A stretch of 64,000 nt of DNA from DASQHW01 sp038238245 (GCA_038238245.1 JBBRXX010000027.1:1-64000); one strand, 5' to 3'; shown: positions 26,735 through 36,776, counted from the first letter of the stretch. Numbers and translations: made by a program. Notes: a model not told the origin generated them from the letters alone.

Positions 26735-27457
26735 ACCCAGAGCGCGCGATTCTGACACACCGTCTTCCGAGGCCACGAGCGAAGGTTCACGCGACTCGGC
26801 CCCGCGAGCTCGGCCCGAACGGAGAGGACCGTCCTTCGCTCGACGAACAATCGACGCGATCTGCGCAGCGAGATCGCCGTTGCGCGAGAGCGTCGGCGTC
26901 GGGAGTTTTCGGCAGCGGCCAGTGCAGCCGCGGCTTCGCCCGCGACCGCGGCGTCTCCGAACCCGCGGCCGCAGTCAGCAAGGCGCGCGCGGCACCCGCA
27001 TCGCCTGACGCGGCGGCCGCTCTGCTCATCGCGAGCAGGTCGCGACCGCGCAGCTCCGCGTCGCGCTCGGTCATTTCGTGGTGCACACGGACGGCTTCCT
27101 CGTGCGCATCGTCGCCACAGTCAGGAAGGTCTGACGCCGCATGCGTGCCGACGATACAAGCGGCTGAATCGCGCGTCGACGTCACTTCACTTTGACAGCT
27201 TGCGCCGGGCGACGACGCACGGATGGTTGCAGTTCGCCGCAGGGAGACCCGAAGAGTCGTCGCCGCGCCATGATCGCATCGGTCCTGAAGAGCGGACTCC
27301 ATGAACCTTGCACCGATCGCACCGACGACGTGCGAAGGGTGAGAGTACGCCCCTCCGACACGACTTGAATCACCCCTGGGGTCCGAGGCCGACCGACCTC
27401 TGCCAGTGTCATGCGATGCCGACCGTCGCGCAACGCGACGGTCATGGCGCTCGTACG
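26735..27457. other. Region with no confident gene; possible remnant on the minus strand
   Basis: A minus-strand frame (26787-27302) contains one protein-like stretch, RDLLAMSRAAAASGDAGAAR, flanked by Arg/Ser-rich sequence that looks untranslated. It may be a decayed helical-repeat protein. No ribosome site or family match supports a living gene, and I see no repeats or hairpins of note. Confidence 0.4.
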
Positions 27458-29425
27458 CTATGTGGACCGTGCGGGCGCGGACGCGCGGTCACGCAGCCAG
27501 GTTTCGAGGCCGGTCGCGCCCGTGGGTGGACGGATGAAGTAGCCCTGCACGAGATCGCATCCCATGGCAGCCAGCGCGTCCTGGGTGGTTGCGTCCTCGA
27601 CGCCTTCCGCGACGACGTGAAGCCCGAGGTTGTGGCCGAGATCGACAGCTGACTGCACGAGAATCTGATCGCCCGCGTCGCGGTTCATATCCATGACGAA
27701 GGAGCGGTCGATCTTGAGCTCTCGCACGGGAAGGTCCTTGAGGTAGGCCATCGAGGAGTAGCCCGTGCCGAAGTCATCGATGCTCAGGCTGATGCCCATG
27801 GCGTTGAGCGCTTCGAGAGCCGTCAGCGCGCGCGCCGGGTCGGTCATGATCGCGCCCTCGGTGAGCTCGAGACAGAGTAGCTCTGCGGGCACGCCGATCG
27901 CGTCGAGCTGCCGCTGCACCTTGGCGGGAAAACCGAGGTCGTGAAGCGACCGCGCCGAGATGTTGACCGCGACCGGGATCGTCCATCCTCGGTCGAGCCA
28001 TACGCGAGCCTGCACGAGCGTCTGACGCAGAATCTCGTCCGTAAGCGGGTGGATCACAGCGGTTCCTTCGGCGATGGGAATGAACTGGTCGGGTGTCAGC
28101 AGCCCGCGTGCCGGGTGGTTCCAACGGACGAGTGCTTCGACGCTATGGAGTTCGCCCGTCGTTGTGCTGACCTTCGGTTGATATTGCATTGTCAGCTCGC
28201 CGCCACTGACCGCGCGGCGCAGATCACCAAGTAGCGCAAGCCGCGCGACGGTGTTGTCGTCACGAGTCAGCTCGTACGTGACATACGGAAGATGCTGGCT
28301 CTTGGCCTCGTACATCGCCACGTCCGCATGCCGCAGCGCGGTTTCGACGTCAGTGTCGGGGCCGGCCAGGGCGATGCCGATGCTGGCTTCGACATCGAGC
28401 GAGATGTCTTGGACGGTGAAGGCACCTCGCAACACCTCGGTCACACGCCCGGCAGCGGCGAGGGCATGCTCGGCGCTGGTGGCACACAGGAGGATGGCGA
28501 ATTCGTCGCCACCAAGTCTGGCCACGGAGTCACCGGCGCGCAGGGTCGCGCTGAAGCGTTGCGCGATCTGCCCCAACAGCAGGTCTCCGTAGTGGTGCCC
28601 GAGAGTGTCGTTGACGTCTTTGAAGCGGTCGAGGTCGACCAGCATCACCGCGATTTGACTACCTGAGCGTTTCGCCGCCCGCAGCGCCTGCGCGACTCGG
28701 TCCTGGAACAGTGTTCGGTTAGGGAGACCGGTCAGGCTGTCGTGCAGGGCCTGATGACGATTCAGCTCACTCTGGTTTCGCAGCCGGCCTTGAGAACGCG
28801 TCAAGGCCAGGCCGGCCACGGCGATGAGCGCGATCCCAGCAGCCAAGGTCGCGATATCGACACCGAGTACGGCATGACCTGTGCGACGCATTTCGGCGAG
28901 CTGGCGCAATGCGCCTGCTCGATGCCTCTCACTCGCTGCATAGATCTCGAGCTGCATCACACCGAAGACCGGGTCGACGGTTCGGCCGTCGATCGCGTTC
29001 ACCACCGCCGAGGACTCGTGGCGGTCAACCGCCGCGAACATGACGGTCGCGGCCTGCACGTAGCTTTCATGCTCATGTTGAACTTTGGTCGCCAGTAGTC
29101 GATCCTTCGAAGTCCCGATCAGCCCCACCTCATCGAGCGCCTGCTGCACCTCTTGTCGCGCTGCTCGATGGCCGGCCAGCGGGACTGGTCCAGGCTCCAA
29201 TCGGTACTTCCGCTCGAGTGATTCCTCAGAGGCCACTCCGGTCGCAGCTTTCTGGTAGGCCGCGCTGAGCATCACCGCCCGCTGCGTCCGCCCGGCACTC
29301 CGGTCCGTCACAAAAGAACCGACGATCGACACGATCATCAGCGCCATGAGCGCGATCGCCACAGCGATGATCCCGAGTCGACCCCCGCGAGCCGGTGCAC
29401 GTCTACCGGAGGTCAACAAGCGCAT
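27458..29425 (-). CDS. Membrane-bound GGDEF-EAL cyclic-di-GMP protein
   Basis: About 655 residues. A first helix (GIIAVAIALMALMIVSIVGS) and a second near residue 190 (IATLAAGIALIAVAGLAL) bracket a periplasmic-side helical sensor of about 150 residues. The GGDEF domain (about 225-385) has an intact active site ARLGGDEFAIL and LVDLDRFKDVND. The EAL domain (about 400-645) keeps the signature VEALVRWNHP, NISARSL, LELTEGAIM, IDDFGTGYSS, LKIDRSFV and VAEGVE. Both activities could therefore work, making or degrading c-di-GMP. The ATG at 29425 (RLLTSGRR) is preferred over 29458. There is no c-di-GMP effector nearby. Confidence 0.9.
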   Translation of the reverse strand: MRLLTSGRRAPARGGRLGIIAVAIALMALMIVSIVGSFVTDRSAGRTQRAVMLSAAYQKAATGVASEESLERKYRLEPGPVPLAGHRAARQEVQQALDEVGLIGTSKDRLLATKVQHEHESYVQAATVMFAAVDRHESSAVVNAIDGRTVDPVFGVMQLEIYAASERHRAGALRQLAEMRRTGHAVLGVDIATLAAGIALIAVAGLALTRSQGRLRNQSELNRHQALHDSLTGLPNRTLFQDRVAQALRAAKRSGSQIAVMLVDLDRFKDVNDTLGHHYGDLLLGQIAQRFSATLRAGDSVARLGGDEFAILLCATSAEHALAAAGRVTEVLRGAFTVQDISLDVEASIGIALAGPDTDVETALRHADVAMYEAKSQHLPYVTYELTRDDNTVARLALLGDLRRAVSGGELTMQYQPKVSTTTGELHSVEALVRWNHPARGLLTPDQFIPIAEGTAVIHPLTDEILRQTLVQARVWLDRGWTIPVAVNISARSLHDLGFPAKVQRQLDAIGVPAELLCLELTEGAIMTDPARALTALEALNAMGISLSIDDFGTGYSSMAYLKDLPVRELKIDRSFVMDMNRDAGDQILVQSAVDLGHNLGLHVVAEGVEDATTQDALAAMGCDLVQGYFIRPPTGATGLETWLRDRASAPARST

Positions 29426-29669
29426 GGGCGGAATGTCGACACATCCGGACCGCCACAAGAGGGGCCGAAAGACCCTCTCACCTATCCGAATTGCGTATGA
29501 CGCGCTCAGAACACCGGCGAATCGATGGCTCAGATCAGTTGGACCACCAAACGGGGTCCCGTCATCCGTAGGGCGTTATTCCATCGCGCCGGATCGGCGC
29601 GATCTGAGCCTGCCGCGCGACGATCCGCGATCGCCCGCACGCACGCCTGCAACCGCGTCGTTCGCCTTC

Positions 29670-31040
29670 TCATCGCTGTTCTTGCGGTGCGTTGGGCGCA
29701 AGCAGGTCGAGAACGAGTGCAGCGGTCCAGGAGAAGTCTTTGGCTCCGTATCCTTGGCCCGTGATCGGTGAGAAGTATTCCGAGTATCCGGCGTGCTCGA
29801 CGAGTTCGAGGCTCCGCAGTCGAAGTGCGTCCGCGAGTGCGACCTCGTTGTAGTCGCGCAAGCCTTCGACGATCATCCAATTCATGTTCATCCAGGCGGG
29901 CCCCGTCCAGTAGCGCGCATCTTGAAACTCTGGCGCGTCGATGGGAACGCTCGGCACGGGATAGCGGGGCCAGAAGCCTGCGGGCTCGCGTAGCCGATGG
30001 AGTAATCGTTCCACCTGCCGGCGCGACGGTATTCCCGCCCATAAGGGAAGGAACGTTGCGATGGTCGGCACCTTGATCAAGTCCCGGGTGAGTGCGTTCC
30101 GAGAATAGAACTGGCCGGACGGCTCGTCCCAGAGTTGTGCGAATGCACCTTCGGTTCGACGGAACTGCTCCTGCAACTCTGGAGGCAGCAGGCAATCCAG
30201 ATCTCGGGAGATGCGCTCCAATGATCGGTTGGCCGCCGCCAAGATCGCGTTGAAAGCCAGGTCTTCGATGAGTACCGAGCTCTGACCGCGCATTCGTTGC
30301 AGCTGGAAGTCGTGTTTCTTTGCGCGAGTTGCGAGCACGAGCATCCGCAATCCGTCGTCGTCGGAGGCCCGTTCGGCGGCGGGGATGTAGCGAGTGTCGT
30401 TTCGGAGGATCCGCGCCGCACGTGTGAGATGAAGCCGTGCCGCCGTTCGCAGCCACCACGGCAGGTGCATGCGTCGGAGCGCTTGGATCCACGGTGGGGT
30501 GGTGTCGAGGCCGCACTCCCACGGATGGATGAGGGTGATCAGGCCGGAGTTGTGCAGCTGGCGCGCGGCGTAGAGCCAGGAGTGGTATGCGACGAGCTTC
30601 GGAAAGACTTCGGCCAGGAAGGATTGACGATCCCGCGGCGGCAACTCCCGGCTCACGCGCCAGGCGGCGATCGCCGGCAGTGGAGGCTGGGTGACACAGG
30701 ACGTGTCGACGTCGCGTGGCGCCAAAGGGTTCTCCTTCGACTTCCAGATCCGGCGACTGCCAATGTCCTTCACTCCGTCGGCGAAGATCATGTGCGGCAA
30801 CATGCCGTTTGCCCACTGGCCGCGGAACAGTGCCCGTAGTTCTCCCGCCGCGCGCTCCGGGTCATATCGTGCTATCCCGATCGCAATGAAACAGGAGTCC
30901 CACAACCACTGATGCGGATACACAGAGCTCGACGGGCACGTCCACGTCGCCCGGCGATTGCGCTCGAGCACCTGGTGCGCGCCACATTCCAGATCGGCGC
31001 CGAGCCGCGGCATCAGCCGGTGAGGATAATCCTCGAGCAC
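29670..31040 (-). CDS. GH63-like / MGH1-type glycoside hydrolase
   Basis: 456 residues of an (alpha/alpha)6-barrel type enzyme. Family-like features are PHQWLWDSCFIAIGIARYDP near residue 45, the N-terminal GQWANGMLPHMIF, VTQPPLPAIAAWRV, and the C-terminal YWTGPAWMNMNWMIVEGL. Relatives include mannosyl- and glucosylglycerate hydrolases and trimming glucosidases, so removal of glucose or mannose from a compatible solute or small glycan is likely. The start is GTG 31040. There is no signal peptide, so it should act in the cytoplasm. It diverges from the ankyrin-repeat gene. Confidence 0.8.
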   Translation of the reverse strand: MLEDYPHRLMPRLGADLECGAHQVLERNRRATWTCPSSSVYPHQWLWDSCFIAIGIARYDPERAAGELRALFRGQWANGMLPHMIFADGVKDIGSRRIWKSKENPLAPRDVDTSCVTQPPLPAIAAWRVSRELPPRDRQSFLAEVFPKLVAYHSWLYAARQLHNSGLITLIHPWECGLDTTPPWIQALRRMHLPWWLRTAARLHLTRAARILRNDTRYIPAAERASDDDGLRMLVLATRAKKHDFQLQRMRGQSSVLIEDLAFNAILAAANRSLERISRDLDCLLPPELQEQFRRTEGAFAQLWDEPSGQFYSRNALTRDLIKVPTIATFLPLWAGIPSRRQVERLLHRLREPAGFWPRYPVPSVPIDAPEFQDARYWTGPAWMNMNWMIVEGLRDYNEVALADALRLRSLELVEHAGYSEYFSPITGQGYGAKDFSWTAALVLDLLAPNAPQEQR

Positions 31041-31123
31041 CCGCGGCGGTCTCGCGTTGGTCGTCGGTCACGCCGTCCTGACGTGGCGGGTGTCGCTGGA
31101 TCGGGCTGAGGCAAGCTGATGCC

Positions 31124-31870
31124 GTGACGGAGCCTGACGCCACAACGGCGCCCGATGAAGCGGCCCTGCTCGGATTCCTTCGGGTGATCGCGTCGCGTGA
31201 TGACGCTGAAGTCGGGCGGATGCTCGAATCCACACCGGGACTCGCGGTGGCGACTCTGCGCGGCGGGGCCACGCGCCAGGATTTCAACCCCTACTGGTTC
31301 GAAGAGATCCGGCACTACGTCTACGCCGGCGACACCGCGCTGCATGTCGCGGCTGCCGCGTATCGACCGGCGGTTGCGAAGTCACTCATCGAGAAGGGCG
31401 CGGATGTCGGAGCACGCAATCGGCGCGGCGCAGAGCCGCTCCACTACGCCGCGGACGGCAATGCCGAGGGAGCGAACACGGAGCCGGGTGCGCAGCGCAC
31501 GGTCATCGAGCACCTGATCTCGGCGGGCGCCGACCCCAACACGCGCGACAAGAGTGGCGTGGCTCCCTTGCACCGCGCGGTGCGCACACGATCCACATCG
31601 GCAGTCGGTGCCCTGCTCGACGACGGCGCAGATCTGAGATTGGGGAACAAGCGCGGCTCGACGCCATTGCACTTGGCGGTCCAGCACACCGGTGCCAGCA
31701 ATTCGGGCGCCGCCGAGGCCAAGGGGCAACAGCGCGAGATCATCGCGCTGCTGCTGCAACGCGGCGCGCGGCCGACCGACACCGACGCCAAGGGCAAGAC
31801 CGTCGCCGCCTCGGCCACGAGCGACTGGATCCGCGAGCTGCTCGACGCGACGTGTCCTGGGTCAGAATGA
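31124..31870 (+). CDS. Ankyrin-repeat protein
   Basis: 248 residues with about four ankyrin repeats, seen as GDTALHVAAAAYRPAVAKSL, GAEPLHYAADGNAEG, GVAPLHRAVRTRSTSAVGAL and GSTPLHLAVQHTG. Each is followed by an IxKGADV-type turn. The N-terminal 60 residues are helical without repeats, and no export signal is present, so it is probably a cytoplasmic protein-protein interaction scaffold. The end overlaps the convergent DUF2007 gene by nine bases. Confidence 0.85.
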   Translation: MTEPDATTAPDEAALLGFLRVIASRDDAEVGRMLESTPGLAVATLRGGATRQDFNPYWFEEIRHYVYAGDTALHVAAAAYRPAVAKSLIEKGADVGARNRRGAEPLHYAADGNAEGANTEPGAQRTVIEHLISAGADPNTRDKSGVAPLHRAVRTRSTSAVGALLDDGADLRLGNKRGSTPLHLAVQHTGASNSGAAEAKGQQREIIALLLQRGARPTDTDAKGKTVAASATSDWIRELLDATCPGSE

Positions 31871-32104
31871 CTGTTCGTTGACGGCCAGCACGCTCTCGGC
31901 CGCGTCTTGGTCGGCCTCTCGGATCATCACCCGAGCGCCATCCGAGAGCTGGAACGGGTAGACCCCACCTGCGTCATCGGTCGAGATCCACGCGGGGATC
32001 CCCGCAGAATCGAGCAAGCCGCGAACGAGCTCTGCTTCGGTACGCGTTGTGACGGTGCGGATCGTGATCCATCGATCATCGACGCCGTCGTCGTCGCTGC
32101 TCAT
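31862..32104 (-). CDS. DUF2007-family small protein
   Basis: 80 residues. The ATG at 32104 has GGAAGGAG seven bases upstream. ITIRTVTTRTEAELVRGLLD, then AGIPAWISTDDAGG and ARVMIREADQDAAESVL, match the DUF2007 putative signal-transducing domain, a ferredoxin-like fold of unknown role found in many bacteria. It overlaps the end of the ankyrin gene, so the two convergent transcripts share an end. Confidence 0.8.
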   Translation of the reverse strand: MSSDDDGVDDRWITIRTVTTRTEAELVRGLLDSAGIPAWISTDDAGGVYPFQLSDGARVMIREADQDAAESVLAVNEQSF

Positions 32105-32301
32105 ACGCACGCTCCTTCCGTCTGCCGTCGCTCGAGTTCACATCCACAGGCGACGTCACGCCACTCTGGACGAGACCCGACATCCGACATCGGACTCTCC
32201 GACCGTGCGTCCGGCCACACGTCGGACGGCGTGAACCGAGACGGCGCCGCAGCCGTAACGTTTGGCACCCCGGTCGTTGCGGTGTGAGCGGCAGGAGATG
32301 C

Positions 32302-34263
32302 ATGCGGTTCCGCGCGGCAGCCACGTTCGCGCTCCTCCCCATGGTGAGCGTGTTGGCTGCGCCTGCCGCGTGGGCCAAGAGCTCGCCGCCCCCGCCGCCG
32401 CCGAGCCGTGGCGCCTGCTCAGTTGTCTCCGACGGGCGGCGTGTCGGTCGTGCAACCGGTGTCGCTGCAGTGGGGCGCGAGCCACGGCACGACGCCGATT
32501 GTCGCCTACAACTGGCAGGTCGCGACCAGCGCCACGTTCAGCGCGTTGGTAATAACGGGAAGCACCGCGGCATCGAGCGTAGGCGGCCCGATTCCACAGC
32601 GTGCGTCCGTGAGCGGGCTGACGAACGGCACGTACTACTGGCGTGTCGACGCGGTCCAGGACGAGTCAGATCCGAACGCCGGGCTCGTCACGGGACCGTG
32701 GAGCGCAGGCGCCGCGTTCACCGTGACCGGCTCGGCGCCGGGCACACCGCCGGCGCCGACGATGATCGGACCACCTGACCTGTTCAAGTACCACCCGTAC
32801 GAGCAAGTCCGCAACGAATGGACGCCGGTGTCCGGCGCGCACCACTACTTGCTGGAGTACGACGACGAGTCGACCTTCACGCTGCCGTTGTTCAACGCCG
32901 ACTTCAGTCCCATCCCCGCGTCGCAGACCACCGCGCCGCTCATGTTCGGTGAGCCGGTCGGCAACCTGTGGTTCCGCGTCCGCGCGGTGTCCGCCGACGG
33001 CACGCGCAGCCTTCCCTCGAACGTCCGCCGCGTCACGATCACGTACAACGCGCCGGTCCCACCCGCGCCGCTGCTGACCAATCCGCCGAACGGCGCCTCG
33101 CTAAAGCTGCCGACAACGCTCGACTGGGCCGACGACGCGAATCCGCAGAGTTACGAGCTGCAGATCGGTTCCGACCCGAACTTCAAGCAGGCCAACGCGG
33201 CGGAGTGCACAGGGGTGGAGTGGTGCGTGCGCGGCATCCCTGAATCGCAGTGGACGATCCCCAACCTCACGAACGGTGTGAAGTACTGGCGGGTCCGTTC
33301 CGAGCACGGCGACAGCTCACCGACGACTCCGGCACTGTCGGCCTGGTCGGCGGTGCGTTCCTTCACGATGCAGCAGACGGCCCCGAAGATCCAGGCGTTG
33401 AGCATCGACGCGATCACCGACAACGGGCTGACGGTCTACAGCCACTCGCACGCTTTCAGCGGTACGAACCCCGACAACACCGTGTTCGGCCGGCTTACGC
33501 TCGGTCCCTTCCTGCCATCGGCCGGCACAACGGTGACGCTCAAGAGCAGCAATCCCGCGGTCGCGTCGGTGCCGCCGAGCGTCCACGTCGATCGGCCGTG
33601 CTGCCTCGACAACACCGCGGCGCTCGCGTCGTTCCCGATCGACCCGAAGCAGGTGACTGCTTCCAGCGCGGTCACGATCACGGCAACGCTGCCGACCGGA
33701 TCGATCTCGGTGCCGCTCACCGTGGATCCCGCGGCCGTCAAGCGCGTGCAGGTCACCGGTGCAACCGGCACGGTGATTCTCGGCGGCTCGGCTCCGCCGT
33801 CCGGCGCGACGGTCGCGTTCACCAGCAGCAATCCGGCGCTCCTTCCGGCGCCCGCGCCGGTCACTATTCCAGCCGGCGCCTCTTCGTCCGGATTCGCGGT
33901 CGTCACCAAGTCGGTTGCGACCCAGACGACGGTCACTCTCACCGCGACGTGGCGTGGGAGCTCGGCGTCGATCGCGATCACGCTGCATCCCGCGCCGAGC
34001 CTGCTGAGTCCTTCCAGCGGCACCACGTTCGCGACCGGCGCGCCGATACGGTTCGATTGGAGCGACGAAGGTCCCGGCAGTCAGATCCAGGTTGCGAGAT
34101 CATCGGCGTTCGCAAGCACTGTGCTCGACCAGTTCATCTACGGCGCGTCGAATACACGACGAGCTCGTTGCCGGCCGGCGCGCTGTACTGGCGCGTCCGT
34201 GCCTACGACGACAGCTTCACACCCGGCCCGTGGTCGGCAACGCGCACGCTCACGGTGAGATAG
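32302..34263 (+). pseudogene. Secreted fibronectin/Ig-like repeat protein with two frameshifts
   Basis: The ATG at 32302 (AGGAG upstream) opens a signal peptide (FALLPMVSVLAAPAAWA) followed by a proline run. The frame shifts in the C-rich run near 32390-32408 into one encoding three to four beta-sandwich domains of fibronectin type: QPVSLQWGASHG with NGTYYWRVDAV, then LDWADDANPQSYELQIGSDP with NGVKYWRVRSEHG. Two Ig-like segments with SNPAVASV and SNPALLPA follow, and a last domain is cut at about 34150. There the old frame ends in Arg-rich sequence while the frame one base earlier gives LPAGALYWRVRAYDDSFTPG to the stop at 34263. One extra and one missing base would give about 650 residues. 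Probably an adhesin or glycan-binding surface protein. Confidence 0.75.
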
Positions 34264-34403
34264 CGACACACCGGTTCGAGCTCGACGGCACGCAGTTGTC
34301 GTGTTCGGGCGGGAGACCTCACGGACCCAGGGCTGCCTCGAGCACTTGCGACCTGGTTCGGCGCGGCCACTCCGGCGTAGAACGGAGAGCCGCGCGCCGT
34401 GTT

Positions 34404-34679
34404 CTAGGTCGTTGCCTTCTTCTTCTTGTTCTTCTTCTGGTTCTTCTTCTTCTTGAGCTTCGACTTGGCCTTGCGCTGGATGCGATCGAACTCGTCCTTC
34501 GTGAGATTGCCTCTCTCACGTTCGCGCTCTGATCGGCGGAGCGCGCTGATTGCATGACCGCGGTCGGGCATCGGGTAGTTCCCCGTCTCTTCCCGCGCCT
34601 GCTTGCTACGTGCTTTCTCCGGAAGCCCGAAGTCCTTCGGCGGAAGGTTCGCGCGTTGTCTTGCGCTGAGTTTGCTCAT
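34404..34679 (-). CDS. Small basic DUF6582-like protein with lysine tail
   Basis: 91 residues from ATG 34679. SARQRANLPPKDFGLPEKAR and then GHAISALRRSERER resemble the small 'must be in-frame KxxLPxxDFAxP ... HAxxAL' domain family DUF6582 seen in phage-related and actinobacterial proteins; I give that from memory. The C-terminal 20 residues are almost all Lys (KLKKKKNQKKNKKKKATT), suggesting nucleic-acid contact. No function is established. Confidence 0.65.
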   Translation of the reverse strand: MSKLSARQRANLPPKDFGLPEKARSKQAREETGNYPMPDRGHAISALRRSERERERGNLTKDEFDRIQRKAKSKLKKKKNQKKNKKKKATT

Positions 34680-34778
34680 GCGGTGCGCGTTACCCGCCCT
34701 TCGCATCGCTCATTCTTGTTCGCCACGCGCAAGACGCCAGGTTCTGGCGCGGCCGCTGGCCGTCCCGATGGAACGACG

Positions 34779-35156
34779 CTAGGGCGCGACCCTCCAGTGC
34801 GCCCGCCACTCGGGCGCATCGAACGGTTCGCCGACGTAGATCGTCTCGCACGCGATCTTGCCGTTCCTGATCTCGAGGACGTCGACTCCATAGCGTGGTT
34901 CGCTCCCGTCATAGCTGACGGTCATCTCCGCCACCCAGAGGTCGTCCGCCCCTCTGATGCGGCGAATGTCATAGGTCACCGATCCCGGATAGCGGCTGCG
35001 CCACTCACGGATGTTTACGACGCCCTCGAATCGCTCCCCCGACTGCGGGAACTCGAGCACCGCGTCGTCGTCGTACATGTCGTGCGAACCCACGGGATCA
35101 TCCGCTGCCCGTCCCAGATTTCGCAACAACATCACCCTGACGATTTCCGCGTCCAT
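34779..35156 (-). CDS. NTF2/SnoaL-like protein
   Basis: 125 residues starting at ATG 35156 (DAEIVRVMLLRNLGRAADDP). The pattern MYDDDAVLEFPQSGERFEGV, WRSRYPG and YDGSEPRYGVDVLEIRNGKI fits the NTF2-like cone fold used by SnoaL cyclases, ketosteroid isomerases and many binding proteins. The closing EYIYVGEPFDAPEWRAHW-type ending (here TIYVGEPFDAPEWR) is common in stand-alone members of unknown substrate. It precedes a GNAT gene in the opposite reading order (same strand, 72 bases apart). Confidence 0.75.
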   Translation of the reverse strand: MDAEIVRVMLLRNLGRAADDPVGSHDMYDDDAVLEFPQSGERFEGVVNIREWRSRYPGSVTYDIRRIRGADDLWVAEMTVSYDGSEPRYGVDVLEIRNGKIACETIYVGEPFDAPEWRAHWRVAP

Positions 35157-35228
35157 GTCGCACAGGTTGCTCCATGTGCTGCCGCCGGTCGAGCGCTCGC
35201 AGGTCCTGCCGCCGGTTGGCACCGCCCC

Positions 35229-35720
35229 TCATCGCTCGACGGCGTAGATCACCTCGACGTGGTCGCCATGGTCGATCTCGCTGTGCACTGAAAGTCCCGC
35301 CTTCTCCAGCACTCTTCGGGAGGCCGTGTTGGTCGAAAGGACCGACGCGTTGAGGTGGTGGACGCCGAGGACGTCAAACGCGTGAGCCACTGACGCGGTG
35401 GCGATCTCCGTGGCGTAGCCGTGGCCCCACTCCTGCGGCGCGATGACGTATCCAACGGTGAGGCAATCGCCGATGCCGATGGTGGAGTGCTGCAAACCGC
35501 CCCAGCCGACCGGCTGTCGCGTCGTCCGATCGTGGAACAAGGTGGCACCGAAACCGTGAGTCTTCCAGTGACGGTCCCACTGGTCGATCCGCTCGATCAA
35601 CTGCTGGTCGGTGCGCGTTCCGCCGACGGTTGGTGCCACCCGCTCGTCGTTCCACACCCGATGGACGAACTCGAGGTCGTCCGCGACGAGTTGTCGTCCC
35701 GTGAGATTAGGCGTGTCCAT
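35229..35720 (-). CDS. GNAT acetyltransferase (RimJ/RimL-like)
   Basis: 163 residues with the acetyl-CoA-binding motif A as VGYVIAPQEWGHGYATEIAT (Q/RxxGxG/A appears as QEWGHGYA). LGVHHLNASVLSTNTASRRV and LEKAGL follow, typical of the RimJ/RimL group. The N-terminus TGRQLVADDLEFVHRVWND also fits. These enzymes acetylate protein N-termini or small molecules; the target is unknown. The ATG at 35720 lies in a short gap before the ASCH gene on the other strand. Confidence 0.85.
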   Translation of the reverse strand: MDTPNLTGRQLVADDLEFVHRVWNDERVAPTVGGTRTDQQLIERIDQWDRHWKTHGFGATLFHDRTTRQPVGWGGLQHSTIGIGDCLTVGYVIAPQEWGHGYATEIATASVAHAFDVLGVHHLNASVLSTNTASRRVLEKAGLSVHSEIDHGDHVEVIYAVER

Positions 35721-35855
35721 CCGCGTGCGCAGGACCTCCTCAGGCGTCTACTTCGAGGTGAAGTCTTTGGAGGCGCGCGCTGCCTCCGGAGTAGACACCG
35801 TAGGCGCGGTCCGGAAACGCCCGCCCGGCGTCTGCGTTTCGCGAGACAATCGCGG

Positions 35856-36164
35856 GTGCAGTTCAGCGCTGAGCTCCGAGATCGAGTGGCGGACGGGAGC
35901 ATCACGGTCTCCTACCGGCTCTGGTCGAGACCACAGGTGAAGGTCGGAGGTGTCTACCGGAGCGGTTCCATGATGATCGAGATCGACGACATGGATCTGC
36001 TGCCGTTCTCGTCGATCACGCACGACGACCTCGCTCGGACGGGCGAGGCCGACCTCGAGCGCCTTCGTCGACGCGCTGCACACGCCGGCCCGATCCGCGA
36101 TGACACCCTGGTCTACCGGGTGGAGTTCCACGTCGTGAGGCAGCAGGACGAGTCACGAAGGTGA
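35856..36164 (+). CDS. ASCH-domain protein
   Basis: 102 residues from GTG 35856. AELRDRVADGSITVSYRLWS, then KVGGVYRSGSMMIEIDDMDL and LVYRVEFHVV, follow the ASCH (PUA-like) layout, in which a small beta-barrel binds RNA or modified nucleotides. The usual strong GxKxxxxR motif appears weakened (DGSITVSYRLW). No ribosome site is obvious and the frame is open upstream, so the start is uncertain. Confidence 0.6.
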   Translation: MQFSAELRDRVADGSITVSYRLWSRPQVKVGGVYRSGSMMIEIDDMDLLPFSSITHDDLARTGEADLERLRRRAAHAGPIRDDTLVYRVEFHVVRQQDESRR

Positions 36165-36190
36165 CCCGATCGCCGGCCAGGCGGGTTCTC

Positions 36191-36748
36191 TCAGTGTCGG
36201 TGATACGTCAGCCAGACGAGGCCGTTCTTGAACGAGTGGGCTTCCGCCAGATCGAGCTCTGCGGTATCGATGCCGGTGAACGCACTCTTGCCGCGTCCCA
36301 GGAGGATGGGGTTGACGACGAAGCTGTACGCGTCGACGACGCCGAGCCGAGTGAGTTCTTGAACGATCGATCCGCTGCCGAGAGTCGTGAAGTCACGCTC
36401 GTCGTCGCGCAGGGCGGCGGCATCGATGTCGTGCCGGAGCTCGACGTTCTGCCAGCGCGGACCTTGTTCGACCTCGTGCAGGGATCTGGAGAACACGATC
36501 TTTGGACTTGTCGCCATGACATCAGCCATGCCGGGCTGGTCTTCGTGGGCCTCGTCGGTCGGCCACGCCGCCGCCATCATCTCGTAGGTCGTGCGACCGA
36601 AGAGCAACGTGCTGTTGCCCTGCGCTTGTTCGAGGGAAAATGCCTCGAACTCGGGGTCCGGGTTGTTCTTGAACCAATCGATTTCGCCGTTCGGTCCGGC
36701 GAAGTAACCGTCGATCGAGACCTGCAGGTACACGGAGATGCGCCCCAT
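36191..36748 (-). CDS. RibD-C/dihydrofolate-reductase-family protein
   Basis: 185 residues. GRISVYLQVSIDGYFAGPNG is the DHFR-like first strand and loop. LLFGRTTYEMMAAAWP is the nucleotide-binding region, and GSGSIVQELTRLGVVDAYSF with NPILLGRGKSAF completes the RibD C-terminal domain. Stand-alone members are NADPH-dependent reductases of unknown substrate. One of four RibD/DHFR-like sequences in this window. The downstream 3' end faces the ASCH gene. Confidence 0.85.
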   Translation of the reverse strand: MGRISVYLQVSIDGYFAGPNGEIDWFKNNPDPEFEAFSLEQAQGNSTLLFGRTTYEMMAAAWPTDEAHEDQPGMADVMATSPKIVFSRSLHEVEQGPRWQNVELRHDIDAAALRDDERDFTTLGSGSIVQELTRLGVVDAYSFVVNPILLGRGKSAFTGIDTAELDLAEAHSFKNGLVWLTYHRH

Positions 36749-36776
36749 GGAGGTTCCTCCCTTGTCGCGAGCTCGG

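Noticed and set aside
26787..27302. 171-codon minus-strand gene
   Set aside because: Only a short central part looks like protein; edges are Arg/Ser-rich and no start signal is evident. Left as a region of uncertain content.
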